Assembly (NCBI GenBank): GCA_965153455.1
Contig: OZ234496.1
Span: 12,113,863-12,177,862, forward strand
Direction: 5' to 3'
Length of the DNA stretch: 64,000 nt
Origin: Sphagnum compactum
Taxonomy: Eukaryota; Bryophyta; Sphagnopsida; Sphagnales
Position numbers and translations under genes: made by a program
The notes under the pieces: model-generated
Told to the model about the DNA's origin: nothing
Seen by the model: the letters and a program-made list of their open reading frames with translations, nothing else
Database searches by the model: none
Part shown: in pieces, positions 1 to 12,960 of the stretch
Position numbering within the stretch: the stretch's first letter is position 1
How the letters are laid out: each line of letters starts with the position of its first letter

Positions 1-2792
1 TACCTAGGATGATAAATTGAAACTATTAAAAAATTCGAAGAATAAAAAAATTGTTTGTCATGCATTATGCATTACACCATATACAAAGTTATGTGGTAAT
101 ACATTACATTATCTATCATTTTGAATTCTTATTTATATAGTTTTTCTTTTAAGAGGAAGATAAAATGCAAATAAAGTCATTACTTTTATTGTGAGATTTT
201 TGAATTGACATTAAATAACCTTGGATTAATCCAGAGTTTTTTTTTTCTTGTCACGGGATTCTAGTCTTTAACTCCGAATGCAAAACATTAAATTAATTTT
301 GATAATTTGATTTGAGCTATAAATTCAATTATAATATCAGACAAAAAAATTATTTAAAAAATCTCACAATGAAATGAATTTCGTTTTTGAAATCATATAG
401 TCAAAATTCACATGTCTTTAAGTTCATATTTTTAATTATTATTTTTTACTATTTTTAATTTCAAATATAAAGACATTACAATAGTTAACAAATGTATTAA
501 AAAAACTTCAATGTAATTATTTTATTATAATAAATTAATTATGTAATAGATTTAGTTACTTTAATTAAGTTATCTCAATGTAATAAAAACTCTATGAAAT
601 TAGTTCACATGTGAAGCAACATTTGTTTTTGCAAAACATTGCCAAAATGAGAAAAATAAAAATAAAAAGGAAATATTCTATCACAATATTTGTGTTTTTA
701 CCTTTAAAACAATCACCAAACGTTTTTTAAAAAATTGTGTAATTTTTTAACCACATTTTGTTTCTCATTTTAGCTAGGTAGCATTTTTAAAACTATTCTT
801 ATTTACTATTTAGATAGATTCTAAAAACTTGTTGCCATTAAATGCTAAATCCCTCTTGGGATTCTAGCCCATGATGCAACATCATAAAATTGAAAAAAGA
901 ATTATTAATGATGTGAGTTACACAATTATAAATTGATTATCCAATTTCATAGGTTTTTGAAATTACATTTGTAAATGCTTAAAAAAATTTTAATATGAGA
1001 ACCATACTATGTAAAGTACAATTTTTTGTCTATGCATTTAGGGTAGTGTTTAATTTGGTTTGTAACTAAATGACTTTTGTTCAAATTTGAACTTTAGCTA
1101 AGCATGTAAGGATATTGTTATATGAACAATTTAAATTTCACATGCACATTAGTTATGTTCTATTTTATATAATAAAAGTACAAAATTCTAGTTTAATGAT
1201 TCAACATAAAAACCATGTTTTTGTTGTAGTGTATGCAACCTTGGACAAGCTTATTCACATCAATGTTTAGAACTCCATTCAAGCACAACAATACACCCAA
1301 CTCAAGTATCATCTTAAGTAGCTGGCTCTCCACATGATATCCATGCACCTCTCCTCCTTTACATGGAGCAAGAGCAAGAATGAATGCTTGCCTTAAAACA
1401 TGAATTGAAAAGTTCAAAGATTGTAGAGGTTACCACCTTGACAACACCTTTTAAGCAACTATACCAATGAGTTAACCATTTTCGTAAAGGTATGGTTTCT
1501 TACAAACAACGACAAGAAGTCAAGGACAAAGCTCATTCTCATTAAAAAATCTCCTTAAAATCTTCAACAGAGTACACACATAATCAGAAGCTTGAAATGA
1601 TTTGTTTATTGAATCTCTTTGAAATTGGCAGGTGGTAGGCAGTTACAATGCTCCAAGATGTAATTTTGCCATGTATAGGAGGAATAAGACCCTCAAGCTA
1701 AATGCCACTGAGATCCCTGGAAGAGTTTGGGGACAGATGAATAGTGTGATAAGAATACATGCATCATATTTCCATAGCAATAACTCCCTTATTTACAAAA
1801 TGAATTCACATGTGGAAATGTACAACTACCAACATGAAACAACATCACCAAACAAATAAGACATCTTTATACTTTGAGAAATCTACAACAAGGTTATCCG
1901 ATTTTCAGAATCACCAAGGCCTGCATAAGCCCAATCAGGTCTGGAATCCTACCATTGAATCTATTGCCCACTAGTGACCTAAATAAGAATACATTTTTCC
2001 GTCCCTTAGCATACTCCATGTAAACCACTTTGAATACAACAATAGTAAAACAACAATCAACTAGGGAATCTATTACACATAGAATTTTGGAATATTCAGA
2101 AATAAAAGAATGTCAAAATGAAATCTTCAAAATTAATTGATTATTTAACAAACATGTGTTGAAGTTGCACATCTAACAACTTTTGCTCATGATTTTTTTG
2201 GCTATGGCTAGGGTTGCTTTGTCCCTGCTAATGTCTTGTAAGAAAAGGTCTTGAACCTCCATCACCAATGTCTGTTAAAGTACAATCAAGATGATCAAAT
2301 CAGGAAAAATACCACCGCTGTATCTTAAATATGTATATGGGCTTTCCATCTGGCTAGGAATAGAATATACAATCTCAAATCATTTATCTTGCATACATAT
2401 ATATGTGTATGTAAGATAAGGTTAGAAAGTGATTGAGTTAGCCATAAGGTGACCTATAAGGTCAATTATCAAACTAGGCTTTCTACATAACTCTCAGCCC
2501 ACACATCTAGAAAGAGAATTTAGGAGATTGAAATCCAAATGCGCTTTCTTGGAATAACATTCATGAAGAGCTAGCAACACAGCTTTCAGATAGAAGAAAG
2601 GTGGAAGTGAAACCCAAGCTGAGACCATGAAGGCAAAGGATTGTGGATTCTAATTCGTTAGTGTACATAATAATTATGTGTAGTTGCAATGGAGAGTCTC
2701 CAACATCCAAAACTTCAATAACAATCACACTTGATCAAAGGTTGTTACGGAGGGAGAAAGACCACCATGAACACTAAAAATCCAGTTGTCAA
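1..2792. other. AT-rich intergenic DNA, no gene seen
   Basis: Very AT-rich with poly-A/T runs in the first 1.2 kb and somewhat more balanced composition after 1.2 kb. The open frames are short, overlap on both strands and resemble nothing recognisable. A stretch near 2120-2165 faintly resembles part of the 245 bp tandem unit at 16.7-17.5 kb, so at least part of this is old repeat. Confidence 0.6.
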
Positions 2793-4870
2793 TCAATACA
2801 TAAATACTGCCCACACAAGGAACAGAAATCCCCATAAATGTGATTCAAAAGATAAGTAGACTAGTTTGTTTGAAACTTCTGAACTTACAATGAACTTAAG
2901 AACACTGTGGACATTGGAAGATAAACTGAACAAACACAATTGAAGATCCATATTGTTCTTTGAAATTGCCAAATTCAATCCTGCAAAACACAATTGTGCC
3001 CTAGTGCAAGCAGTGCTAGATGTTGCACAGAACTTCACACTTGAGAATTTTGCCAGCATCACAATGCAATGTTGGTTTTTTCCAAGACTGCTGAACATAC
3101 CCTTTCTAAGACTGTTGAACATAGCTAGCATTTGTACAAAGTTCATGAAATCAGAGTCAGGATACAATACGAATTGTTTTCAGGATTCTCAACTCTCTAT
3201 ATCTCCTGAGCCAGAGAGTAGAAAATGTATAATCATATTTTGCTAGGGATTCAAGTTGATGCCTCTGACTCTGCTACAGTGTGTGCTTTGGACTAGAGTT
3301 ACACTTGGACCATTTGCTTAGTGTTGTTGATGCCTCCAACCATTCAAACCTATTTTATTCCATAATGGAAGCATTTTCTATAAGGAACAAGAGGGCTTGC
3401 ATAGTTTGAATAGTTAGGTTCAAGACTTTGATACACATATCTTTGGTGTAAAATTAACAGCATTAGTCACTTAATCATCCTAAAAACATGGAAATTGGAA
3501 GATCATGGACAAATAGGGATAGCTGCTATTGCATGCTTAATTCTCTCTCTCTCTCCCCCTATGTGTTTGTGCAACAAAAGCACAAAAGGAAGAATTTGTT
3601 TGTGCAAATAAAAACCAAACAAGCTGTGCAAATTGAAAGTAGAAGCAAAATAAAAGCAATCTCTTTCTCCCTATCTTTTTGTTTGTGCAGCAAAACCACA
3701 AAAGGAAGGAAAAAGAAAACCAGAGTGCAAAGCAAAGGTAAAGAATGCATACCTTGAAAGAACCAGTTGACCAAACCCTTCCATGTGATTGAACAGCCAG
3801 AAAACAACTATTGAAGCTCTGGTGTCTGATGCTACTTCAAAAACACAAAAACAGAGTTCTCTGAACATAACATAATCAACAATCAGATATCATAAGCTTG
3901 AAGTAAGTTTGGAAGGAGGGGTGATCAATGCAATGGAATCCACTACAGATAATGCAAAAACACTTTTGTTGAAGCATGTACAAAATGGACAGCCATACAT
4001 ACTTTGTCAGAAGCAAACAGAGAGAGATTTCTTGTGAGCATTGTGCCGGAGCTTCAATTCTGCTGGACAAGATGTAGGGAATCAACACAATGTCAGTCCT
4101 TTTGGAAATTGGAAGATGCAAATAGTCCTTGAATGTGGAGAAGCTTCACAAACAAATAACACACTGCTGCAATTGGGGTCAAACTAGTAGGACCTTCAAA
4201 ACCACCTAAAGATAAGGCATCAACTTCCTCCACACAAGAAGATAATGAAACAACAATTCAAATGTGATGTATTCACCTCAAACTAATTCTGAAATCACAA
4301 GCACAACACTTTCTAAATTCCTCCAAAATTCTCCCTCTAGACCTTAGTTCCTTCTACATGAAAAATACAACACTTGATCTATAAGAAATCCAACCCACCT
4401 AATCCTCAAATGTCAAAATGTGAGGCAAGAATCTTTGGGCTCAATAACATTTCTAGCTTCCATCCTCCATTGATAAGCTATCAATTTGAATGATGGCAGA
4501 AGCTTCAAGTTGAAAATCTACTATCAAAAGAGCACATGAAAACATGCAATACACATGAGTCTACAAAAGATTTGCAAAAATAGGGTCTAGCTTCTTGCAT
4601 TAATCTCTCTATGTTTGAATGAAGGATGGTGGGCATCAGCAAAGAAATTTTTTGTTGTACATTACCCATCCAACAGTTTGTTCTGACTAGTCCCTCCATC
4701 CTAGTGCAAACCCTCACACTCATGCTTGGTGAACACAGGAGAGGTGACAGGCGACAACATGCAAGAATGGATGACTCTCAAGTAGTGTTTAGGTTTAGAA
4801 ACACTAATGAAAAGTTGGACTCAAACTTTTGATACCTTAACAATCAAGGAAAGCTTTGATGGAGAGGAGT

Positions 4871-5546
4871 TCAAAGGATCCTGAAGGTGCGAGTGCTTAG
4901 AGGAACACAGGAATGCAGTGGTCCTGGAAATTTATTGACCAAGTCAGAAGGATAAATCAAACAAGACACCTGTCGAAGAACCCATCCATATGCATCAAAT
5001 GAGAACCAACAGGGGGTGCAAATGCATGCTTCTGACTCAGGATATTTGATTTCAGTGTCAGAAGCATCTTTTTGAGAAGATTCACTGTTTGAATTGCCCC
5101 TGTCTATAAAAGCTTGCAAAAGTTGTCTGTCTGACCAGCCCTGTAGATTTTCATTCACAAACTCTAAATGTTCACTTCCACAATGTGAATAGCTACAAAC
5201 AGTAATAAACAGCCGTAGGCTATCTCTTCCCGAAAGTATTAATCTGTGACTGCTTTCTCTTTGAGAATCAAATCAACCTTGGCCCAATCTCCCAAAAAGA
5301 CATAAAGAGAAATTCAAATGAATGAATCTTTGTTATGATGCTCAGGTTCCAGGGATCAATGTTTGATCCCCAGCAGCCCTCTGAAAGTTTCCTAAAGCCA
5401 TGAACCTCAACCACATGCTTGTGGTGACAAAAATGCTGTTGGGTCAAGCCTTGATGGTCCTGGCTTGGTGGAGATAAGACCTCACACCCCTGTGTGCCTG
5501 CCTCCTCTATCATTTCAGCCAACCAACTCTTGTTTTCAGCATTCAT
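4871..5546 (-). pseudogene. protein-like block in two overlapping frames, unknown family
   Basis: Minus-strand frame 5546-5268 (about 92 codons) ends in a TGA exactly where a second open frame, 5272-4871 (134 codons), begins. Both read as ordinary soluble protein; the second includes motifs such as SGRDSLRLF and LQGWSDRQLLQAF. The overlap at 5268-5272 could be one ancient frameshift in a single coding block, or two exons whose intron I have not placed correctly. No family is recognised. The proximal frame has no clear ATG start, so it would have to be an internal exon. Confidence 0.35.
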
Positions 5547-6244
5547 CCCAACCCACCTTGTGCCTGCATGTGAATGTTGAAACGTTGAGGAGAATTACAA
5601 AAGATGGTCAATTTATGAAAGCACCAAAAAAATACCAAAACAAGTATGTATGCACTAACATATGGGATTGCAAACTCAACTGACCATCAATTGGAGACTA
5701 AAGCAGGCAGTGGGGGCAAAACTCTTCTCGGATCTCTAGAGATCTTCTTCCTCCTCCTGTGCTGTTGCTGCTGCTCCTCCTTGTTCCCTACAGATGCCAT
5801 AAGCAAATTCGCTACATGGGATTGCTGCATGAGAGATCTCCTAAAACCTTAAAAACCCTGAACTTTGAACCTTAATCCTCCCTCTTAACATAAGGGTCTT
5901 ACACTCCCTCTTAAGAACAAAACAATTTGTTTGCAGCTTGTCAAAACATATAAACTTGTTGTTACCATATGAGAGCTCTCTGTCTTCAAGATGTGTCTTT
6001 TAACTCTTAACATAAACATCTTCAACTCCCTCTTTGAAGTAAATGATCCCAGGGATACCAGTTCACTTTACATTTTAGAGGTGTGAGCCTAAAAGACCAA
6101 AGAAATGTGAATGGATGCAAAGTTATTGAAGATTTTGTCTTCAGAGCAAACATCTGAAACTGCATCTTACAAACCACTATTAACTTTGCCACTAAACCAC
6201 TAAACATGATGAATAAGTGGTTGAATGCTGTTTTAAGTGGTAGG

Positions 6245-6432
6245 TAAGGCCCACAGATGGGGTCATTACCAGAATAAGGTGCCTGCTAACCTCAGCTGAG
6301 GGCAGTGCCGAATTCTGGTAATGCCCCTGTCTGAGGGCCTTACCATATGTAGTGACCTTAAGGCGCCTGCCCAAAGCAGCAGCCAAGGGCAGCGTTGAAC
6401 TCTGGTAACGCCCCTGTTTGAGGGCCTTATCA
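6245..6432. repeat. tandem duplication, about 87 bp unit, two copies
   Basis: Two imperfect copies of a GC-richer unit. Each contains GCCCCTGT(C/T)TGAGGGCCTTA followed by a CAT(A/G) and (A/G)TGACC-like end; matching points are near 6323 and 6410. The unit is not coding as far as can be seen. Confidence 0.7.
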
Positions 6433-6781
6433 TGCGTAACGACCACTCAGAGATTTGCAGAGACCTTTCATCATGCTTTAAAAACACAGTGGGCCCTTAC
6501 AAATGTATAAGGCACATCCCAGAAATGTAAGATGACCTTCTCCTGTTAGGAGGATGCTTACAGATTTAAGGTGCCCCCTGAGTACACAGGGAAATATCTG
6601 ACAGGCCATTACAGCTATGGACTCCATTTTGACATGCGGTCATTCTTGTAGTGTCCAGCATTATGACCTTAACAATTGGGGGGTGACTAAATTCAATTCC
6701 AATTTGTTGAAACCTTGGGGATCATGAGGCTAAGTTCGAGTCAAAATCGTATGGACCCATATTGAGCCTTTTCAAAGAGAA

Positions 6782-6905
6782 TCTATGCAAGTCTTCAATA
6801 CTCTTGAGTTTCGAAATCTTCCAAGAGAATCCATGCAAGTCCTGAATTGTTTTGAGTTTCAAATTCTTCCAAGAGAAATCATGTAAGTCTTGAATTGAAT
6901 TTGAA
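6782..6905. repeat. tandem repeat, 48 bp unit, about 2.5 copies
   Basis: Units begin near 6786, 6834 and 6882 and share GCAAGTC(T/C)T.AAT and GAGTTTC.AA.TCTTCC. Forty-eight is divisible by three, so the minus strand stays open and would encode a 16-residue repeat (IQDLHGFSWKISKLK type). I see no larger protein containing it, so a non-coding minisatellite is equally likely. Confidence 0.7.
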
Positions 6906-7578
6906 AAGACCATGGAGCAATTTACAGTGGAACACAAGAATACATTGCTGGGGTTGAGAAGTTTCAAGTCCAAAGACACAAAGCTGCAAATCCAGGGATC
7001 GCAGAAAAAAAAAGAAAAACGTTGAGGTCTGAGCCTTCTTCATCATAGACACATGTGTGTGGGAAATTCAGGGAGAGCTGAAATGAAGAAGCAAGCAAAG
7101 AGAGTTGTAAGATTTGTTTCTCCAAGTTCAAAATATGTGAGAATCCAAAGAGAACCAGAGAGCAAATGAGAAGGCTATGTATGAAACTGTCTGATCTTCA
7201 CAGTGGAGATGGAGGTGATATCCACAAGCTCTAGACTCCAGGTCCTACAATCTATGTCCATCATGGAAAAATGCCCACCCTATCTGTCTGGTCATGAGCT
7301 CCTGGAGACAACTCTTAGCTTGAAGAAAGCAAGCAGCTGGATGCAAATTTTAAACTTTGAGCAATTTGCGAAAATGGAAGTCCTCAGGTGCCAAGGGAGG
7401 CAGTCATTGTACAAGTGTTCTTCATACTGCTATCAATTTCAATCTCAAAGCAGCTGCTGGATCATTGTGATTTTACAATGTGCAAGGTATTTCCACTGTG
7501 TCTATCACTTTCAATTTTTCTTACATTGACCCAAAGTTCATGCATGTCTCTCTCTCTCTGTGTCCTCATATATGGAGA

Positions 7579-7985
7579 GAGCATTTGAAGGGACATTTGG
7601 CTTGACGAGAATCACATTATTCTTGCACTAAGTTGGTGCTCAGTATGAGACCTTGCAAAAAATGTTCTCACATCCAAACTTTTTCCCAACCCCAACCATA
7701 AAACTAAAACTGAGACTGCAAATAGATGAGAGACTACTAATACTTACCCGCTTGGACCAATCATTATGATTGGCGAATCAAAAACATGGAGCAGCAGTCA
7801 GATCATATTTATTACACTCTTCTCTGGAGGGTGTTAGGCTGTACTGTGCCTTTTACCAGCCTCAATAAACTGTGCACAACTGGGTTGCCAAAACCATTTT
7901 GGTGAGCCAAACCGGCATGTTTTGACTTTTCATCATCCAATTTTAATTTCCACGGCCACATATTGAAGCACTGCTGAAGCTGCTC
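7579..7985. mobile_element. decayed copy of the miniature transposon at 60.2-60.5 kb
   Basis: The segment follows the same order of short matches as the well-bounded element at 60184-60543: CAACCCCA then GACTACTAATA, then GGACCAATC, then GCAGTCAG, TTACACTC, ACCAGC.TTTTGAC, ending in AGCTGCTCTTA. The right end and its TTA are clear. The left end (GAGCATTTGAAG) is degenerate and its flank is not TTA, so the left boundary is uncertain. Confidence 0.55.
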
Positions 7986-8250
7986 TTACATAGAGTTATC
8001 GTGACCAAGTTATGAAAAGCAGAAAACATGAACAATCTTCCAGGGGGTGAACTGAAGGTGCTGGTTCTAAGAAGGAGAAAGGCATGTCTTTCAAGTTGTC
8101 ATTCAGCTTTGATTGGAAATTCTTTGCTTTGTGTGGCCAGTACTTAGATCTCAGAGAAAGCAGACTGTGGGTGCAACCAGCACTTTCACGGAACTCACCA
8201 CAGTAAGCACCAACCACATGGCACTGGTGCTCCTCCGAAAGGAGAGGGTA

Positions 8251-8508
8251 TCATAGAGGTAGAACGTCAGGACTCGTGCAAAATGCAGATTTGTAAGCTC
8301 CAAGAGCAAAAAGGAAACTCCTGGTCACTTGTGTGCGATGCTCGAAGAAGCGTTTTGTCCCATATGGTTTGCCAGAGAATCCCAAATTCGAATGTATAAA
8401 CTCTAGGTCGAAATGCGTAACCTTCCCAAGCCGCGTGGTCAGCGCAAAGCGAACTATTCTTTCGCCTTTTACTAAAGAATACCGTGCGCAGGCCACACTC
8501 AGCGGCAT
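8251..8508 (-). CDS. candidate 85-codon first exon or small ORF, unknown
   Basis: An ATG-initiated frame of 85 codons on the minus strand in a segment that is visibly richer in GC and CpG than its surroundings, as seen also at the genuine TPR gene. A TTAGGGT motif lies directly before the ATG, resembling part of a plant telo-box. The peptide is basic and Phe/Leu-rich (KGERIVRFALTTRLGK near its start) and has no recognised domain. It could be the first exon of the doubtful minus-strand gene, a stand-alone small ORF, or coincidence. No downstream splice partner is certain. Confidence 0.3.
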   Translation of the reverse strand: MPLSVACARYSLVKGERIVRFALTTRLGKVTHFDLEFIHSNLGFSGKPYGTKRFFEHRTQVTRSFLFALGAYKSAFCTSPDVLPL

Positions 8509-8838
8509 ACCCTAATTTTTGGATTGCCCTTAACAGGGCCCAACAACTAAACCTAAATTGGAATGATATTCCCAATTGCTGAGTTTTTCTACTGAAATTG
8601 TGCCTTCTTCATTACGGCAATCACTGGAAGGCCTAAGTTTACTTAATAAATTTGTGGGTTGCAATGAGGTCGTTTTAAGACGATTGGAACCATTTAGTCG
8701 AATATACACATAGAAAAACGCACATATCCAAATTCTGTCCCAATTTTTTTGTCAAAAACTAATCCACTGATTATAGGTGATAATTGTAATCAATCTCAGA
8801 TAATAAAGAGTCCAAACTATGTACTTTACCTTACTTTA

Positions 8839-9085
8839 ACCCTAGGGTCAGTTTCGTCATTAAATAATCCTTATAATAGTGAAATGATTTTTCATGAAAA
8901 TATGAAGTTGAGGTGTGGAAAACCAGCATGATTATCCCAGCCTTACAATCTGAATAGTTTCACTCCTCATATAGCAATATCATAGTATATCATGAAAAAA
9001 TTAATAATTTTAATTTTTTAAAAAGTGAATTAATTATTTGAAAACTATATATTCATCTTGTCAATGTGGAAGCTCACCTTAGGCT
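8839..9085 (+). repeat. dispersed repeat, copy 1 (partner at 26.3 kb)
   Basis: Begins with AGGGTCAGTTTCGTCAT and ends with GTCAATGTGGAAGC followed by CTTAGGCTATGG. The same series of blocks in the same order and strand is found at 26327-26555. It has no coding capacity and its transposon class is unknown. Confidence 0.7.
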
Positions 9086-11046
9086 ATGGTTTCACACCTA
9101 AAGTTATGTACACATAAGGTTTGCAATGTTTCTTTGTCACTTATTTGCTTAATGTTTTGAATGAAACAAAATCTTCACAACAATTAACGTCACTTTGATA
9201 ACTTTGGTTAAGGTTTGGGGACACCACCTTGAAAGTAGTTGTGTTCATGGGTCCATTTCCTTACTTAGTCCTCTTACAATTTTGGTGATTGCTCCTCCTG
9301 ATCACCAAAGCCTTTGACAGATATGTCATCTCTAATTCGCTCACCTTTTAGTTCATGTGGGCCGAATGATTAAAACATCTCTTGAACCGTACAAACTAAA
9401 GGTTAGCAATTTTCATGGAGGGGCTATATGAGGCACACCCATGAATCGAAGACATCACCAAGAAAAAAGGAAAAACAAATTGAAACCAATGCTCTGTTAA
9501 AAAACCTACTTATCCAAAAAATATATACAAATGAATTGAAAATTGCTTGTGGGTGTGAGACAAAGCCCACAACATGCTTAATTTTGTTGGCATGATATGC
9601 GCACATTTGGAGATAAGTGAATGAACCTTGAATTTGAAGCTCCTCATCGTGTTCAGGTTCCTGGTTGGTCAGGTTAGTGTGTATGTGTAGGACATATACA
9701 TTGCAAGACCCAACAAGCAGCTCATCATGTAATGGCTCCGCCCTTTATGACAGGTTTAAACTTCAAACTAAAAGAAATCTTCCCTTACCAAGGCATCTAG
9801 ACTTTCTCATCTAGATGCATGCAGTTTTATGGAACATGCCTCATCCGTCAATGCACACATAGTACTCCAGAAGTCACTCACAAAGTGAGTCACACTTGAG
9901 CCAAAATTTGATGCCCAAGATCCTATACCAATGCCTAGTCTCTTCCCTACGGGGAAAGAGCCAACAAAAGAGTGACAGTATCAAGAGTGTTGGCCAAGGT
10001 CATGCTAATTACCAATTTTGTGTGGGTTTCTTATTTTGTTAATTACCTATGGTTCCAGTTTTTTGAAATTTCACACAACATTGGTGCTAATCGGTGTGGA
10101 GCGGGCACCAAGCTGACAGGGTATATGGACTAGTACTGGTCTTGATATGAAAGAACTCATCATATTAGTGTGATCTGAGGCAATACCAACCTCTCCATAC
10201 CAAAACCTGCCTTGTAGGAACATGAGGTAATACCAGCTTCATACTCCAGTACTTGCCTGGTAGGGACTTGAGACAATATACCAGTTCAATAACAAGGCCA
10301 TATTAGTCTCACTACCAAGTATACACCTGCCACATACCAGCCAAAAATCAGCCTTGGGCCATCATAATAGGCTTCCAGGACCAGGCTGGAATGAAAAGCT
10401 TTAAGAAGATCCAATATGAGCACCAGGTTGGTATGAATTTTTCAAAAAGAGATTGGATACCAATATCAGCTGGTATATGATTTTGTTTGAAATGATTTGA
10501 TACTTGTACTAGCTCGTATATGTTCAAAAAGTCGATAATCCATACCCTTAAACCCTAAACCCCACCCAACAGCGGTGCTACTTATGTATTTAAACAGCTT
10601 ATTCTATTAGGCTCTGTGATGCAACATGAATTCTTTCGTGCTGATTGTCAGTTTGTGAAACAGTCAGATCGTGCTGTGACATGCAGAAAAGCAACAATTA
10701 GAATTCAGCTCTAAAGGGATATATCTAACCAACCTCTGACCATTGAGGGACCGAACAAATTTGAGGAGTGTCTACTCAAGGGTGTGGACTGTGCTTCTTC
10801 GCACTCTAAACCCTAACCAACCTCTGAAAATTAAGCCGCCCACCTTTCTTTTCTCTGCTCTGGTTGGCAACAAATCTTCCTAAAAGAATTCAGAACTAAA
10901 TCTTGGCTATCGTGGATTTCTCAAAATTCCAAGACAAAATAAGTACCCTATAAATCTGACTTGCAAGGAAGGATTCAAAGAATGCTGCAAAACATATCTG
11001 ATTCTTTGCCTTGGGGGCAGGGGGAGTGAGGATGGAATTTTTTAAT
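9086..11046. other. intergenic DNA with weak internal repeat
   Basis: No gene recognised. At about 10178-10290 there is a weak tandem structure with a period near 47 bp (GAGG(C/T)AATACCA ... CTTG(T/G)AGG). A single plant-telomere-like CCCTAAACCCC lies near 10553. The rest is AT-rich and featureless to the eye. Confidence 0.5.
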
Positions 11047-11290
11047 TATTGTGTTCCCAACATGTTCCCATATGTTCCATAGGTTCTCAACGAGTTCATG
11101 ATGTGCCCCAAGTTCTTAATGTGCTCCCCAAGGGTGTTCTCAATAGCACCTCACTTTATTCCATATCATTTGCCCAGAGTTCTCCCCTTCTCACTTATAT
11201 AGATGAGCCAAAGGGGAGGCACTCTATCCTCACATAGGAATTGCTATTATGGGGAGCTTCCCAAGTTTCAATTATCTGGGTGATAATCAA
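11047..11290 (+). repeat. GTTCCC-rich dispersed repeat, copy 1
   Basis: Contains a run of GTTCCCA/GTTCTCAA-type motifs, then CTCAATAGCACC, a TTCCATA and GCCCA.AGTTC block, and AAGGGGAGGCACTC. The same order of blocks occurs at 22225-22410 (plus) and, inverted, at 32073-32300, so this is a dispersed family with three members here. Confidence 0.65.
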
Positions 11291-12769
11291 AATGGCCCAT
11301 TGCCGAATAAAATAAGATAAAACAAAATTGGGTGGCATCACATCTAATGAATAGGATGAGAGAGGTGAAGAGGAGAGTTTATTGTATCATATAAATTCAT
11401 CACACATAAAAACCCTATTACAAAACAAAGTAATAAACTAATAACACAAAAGTATGAAAATGGAGAATGAACCAAAAACTCCACCCATAGCTTTTTAAAT
11501 AAATGAAAAAAGAACGAATAAATCACACACCCCTTTCATCTAAATCTAGCAAATATTATCATTCATTAGCTAGAATATTATGCTATCTAGTAGTCCTTTA
11601 GAACACACATCCTTCTCTATGTAGAGAAGCTTTTATATTATTTGACATCTCTGACATTAGAGTTTATTGTTATGTCACAAGTGAGATCAAATTAATTTAT
11701 TTTTATTTGTGCCTAAATTAGAATAATTAACTTACCACATACAAGTACAAAATAAATCCCTAATAAATAAAATCCTTATGTGTAAAGCATATAAGACCAA
11801 TATCTAATTGTCATACCTACTCATCTTGCTTCCCTAAGCCATAACTACCGTTGCTTATAAATTCTAAGTAACCAATTTTGGTCTTATACACTACTGGTAA
11901 TGAAGAAACCATCAAGACAATACCAATATCAATTCTCCCATGAATAATGATGAATTATTGAAAACCATATGAAAACATAAGGAAAAAAAAAAAGTTGATC
12001 GTCACTAGTAGTGCATAGCAATGTAGAGCTCAAATTGATATAAGTACTTTGAATCATGGGATAACAATCTCTAGCATTAATAGTTATGATTTTTGAAGTT
12101 TGATAATAGTCATTACCAATATTGGCCTAGTAGGTCATGATGACAACATTCTACCTTCCTTGAAATGAAAAATCAAATTTGAATATTTTCCTATGAGTTT
12201 TGGGAGGAAGAACTCAAAACTCCTCAATAGGATAATCATCTCTTGAACAAAACATCATAACTCAATGCTAGAAAGAGATTTCAATAGTGTGTTCATCCTC
12301 TTGCTGAAGATGCAATTACATTTGAAGAGACTTGGAATATCGAAATGACCCGAAACAAAGATGTTCAAATTGTCCCAAGCATGAAGTCAAGCAATAGGGA
12401 ATGCAAAGGTCTACCTGAATTCCACACTAAGCAAGAAAACATAATGAACTAGAGTTGTCACATTCGTGACCCATGAATTTCAGTACTAAGAATTGACATG
12501 TAAGTTCAAGTTTAGGAATTTGGACAAATCTGCCAATCGATGATTCACCTGCCTCCACACCCAAAGCTGGGGACTGCAATTACTTTCGAGGATATACTTA
12601 TGTTGCACCAAATGCTTGGCTAGACTAAAATCATTTGGTGAGCATTCTGTATTTCTGGAATTGCATTTCACTAAAAATTTCCCCACAGCTGTATCTTTGT
12701 ATCAATAGTAATTGTATGCATACATTCTTTGCAGCCTGTACATAGAGTAATGTATGTGTATGAGAGGTT
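11291..12769. other. AT-rich intergenic DNA, no gene seen
   Basis: Low-complexity AT-rich sequence without a long open frame or recognisable coding similarity on either strand. Confidence 0.5.
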
Positions 12770-12960
12770 CACCCACTGTCAGCAGCTGATGAGTCAGTGG
12801 ATAGTCATGGCAGCTCCTCACTACTATTCATGATGAAGAAGGTGATGAAGGTCTAACACTTTGTGATGTTATGACAGTACTCATTGTGATGTTATCTTTA
12901 AATTGTTGTTGTGGAGATTTCTTTGCAATTTCAAGATATATTGTATAATGGACCTACCAT
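12770..12960 (+). repeat. dispersed repeat, copy 1 (partner inside intron at 52.0 kb)
   Basis: CACTGTCAGCAGCTGATGA, GTCAGTGG.TAGTCAT, GGCAGCT, CACTACTATT and AAATTGTTGTTGTGGAGATT appear in the same order at 51988-52150, inside intron 1 of the plastid-protein gene. Non-coding; class unknown. Confidence 0.7.

Larger units (their letters stand above)
2793..8508 (-). other. possible unrecognised or decaying multi-exon gene
   Basis: Several separated minus-strand frames read like real protein rather than random AT-rich translation: 8251-8508, 7996-8217, 4871-5546, 4505-4723, 3876-4121 and 2793-3167. They share an orientation and have balanced residue composition. I could not connect them with a consistent set of in-phase GT..AG introns and recognise no domain. 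Repeats interrupt the region (6.2-6.5, 6.8-6.9 and 7.6-8.0 kb). It may be a poorly conserved gene, a pseudogene, or chance. Transcript evidence would decide. This is an inference from protein-like texture only. Confidence 0.25.

Noticed and set aside
2120-2165. Fourth copy of the 245 bp tandem unit
   Set aside because: Only about 45 bp resemble the unit and no other landmark follows, so the similarity may be coincidental.
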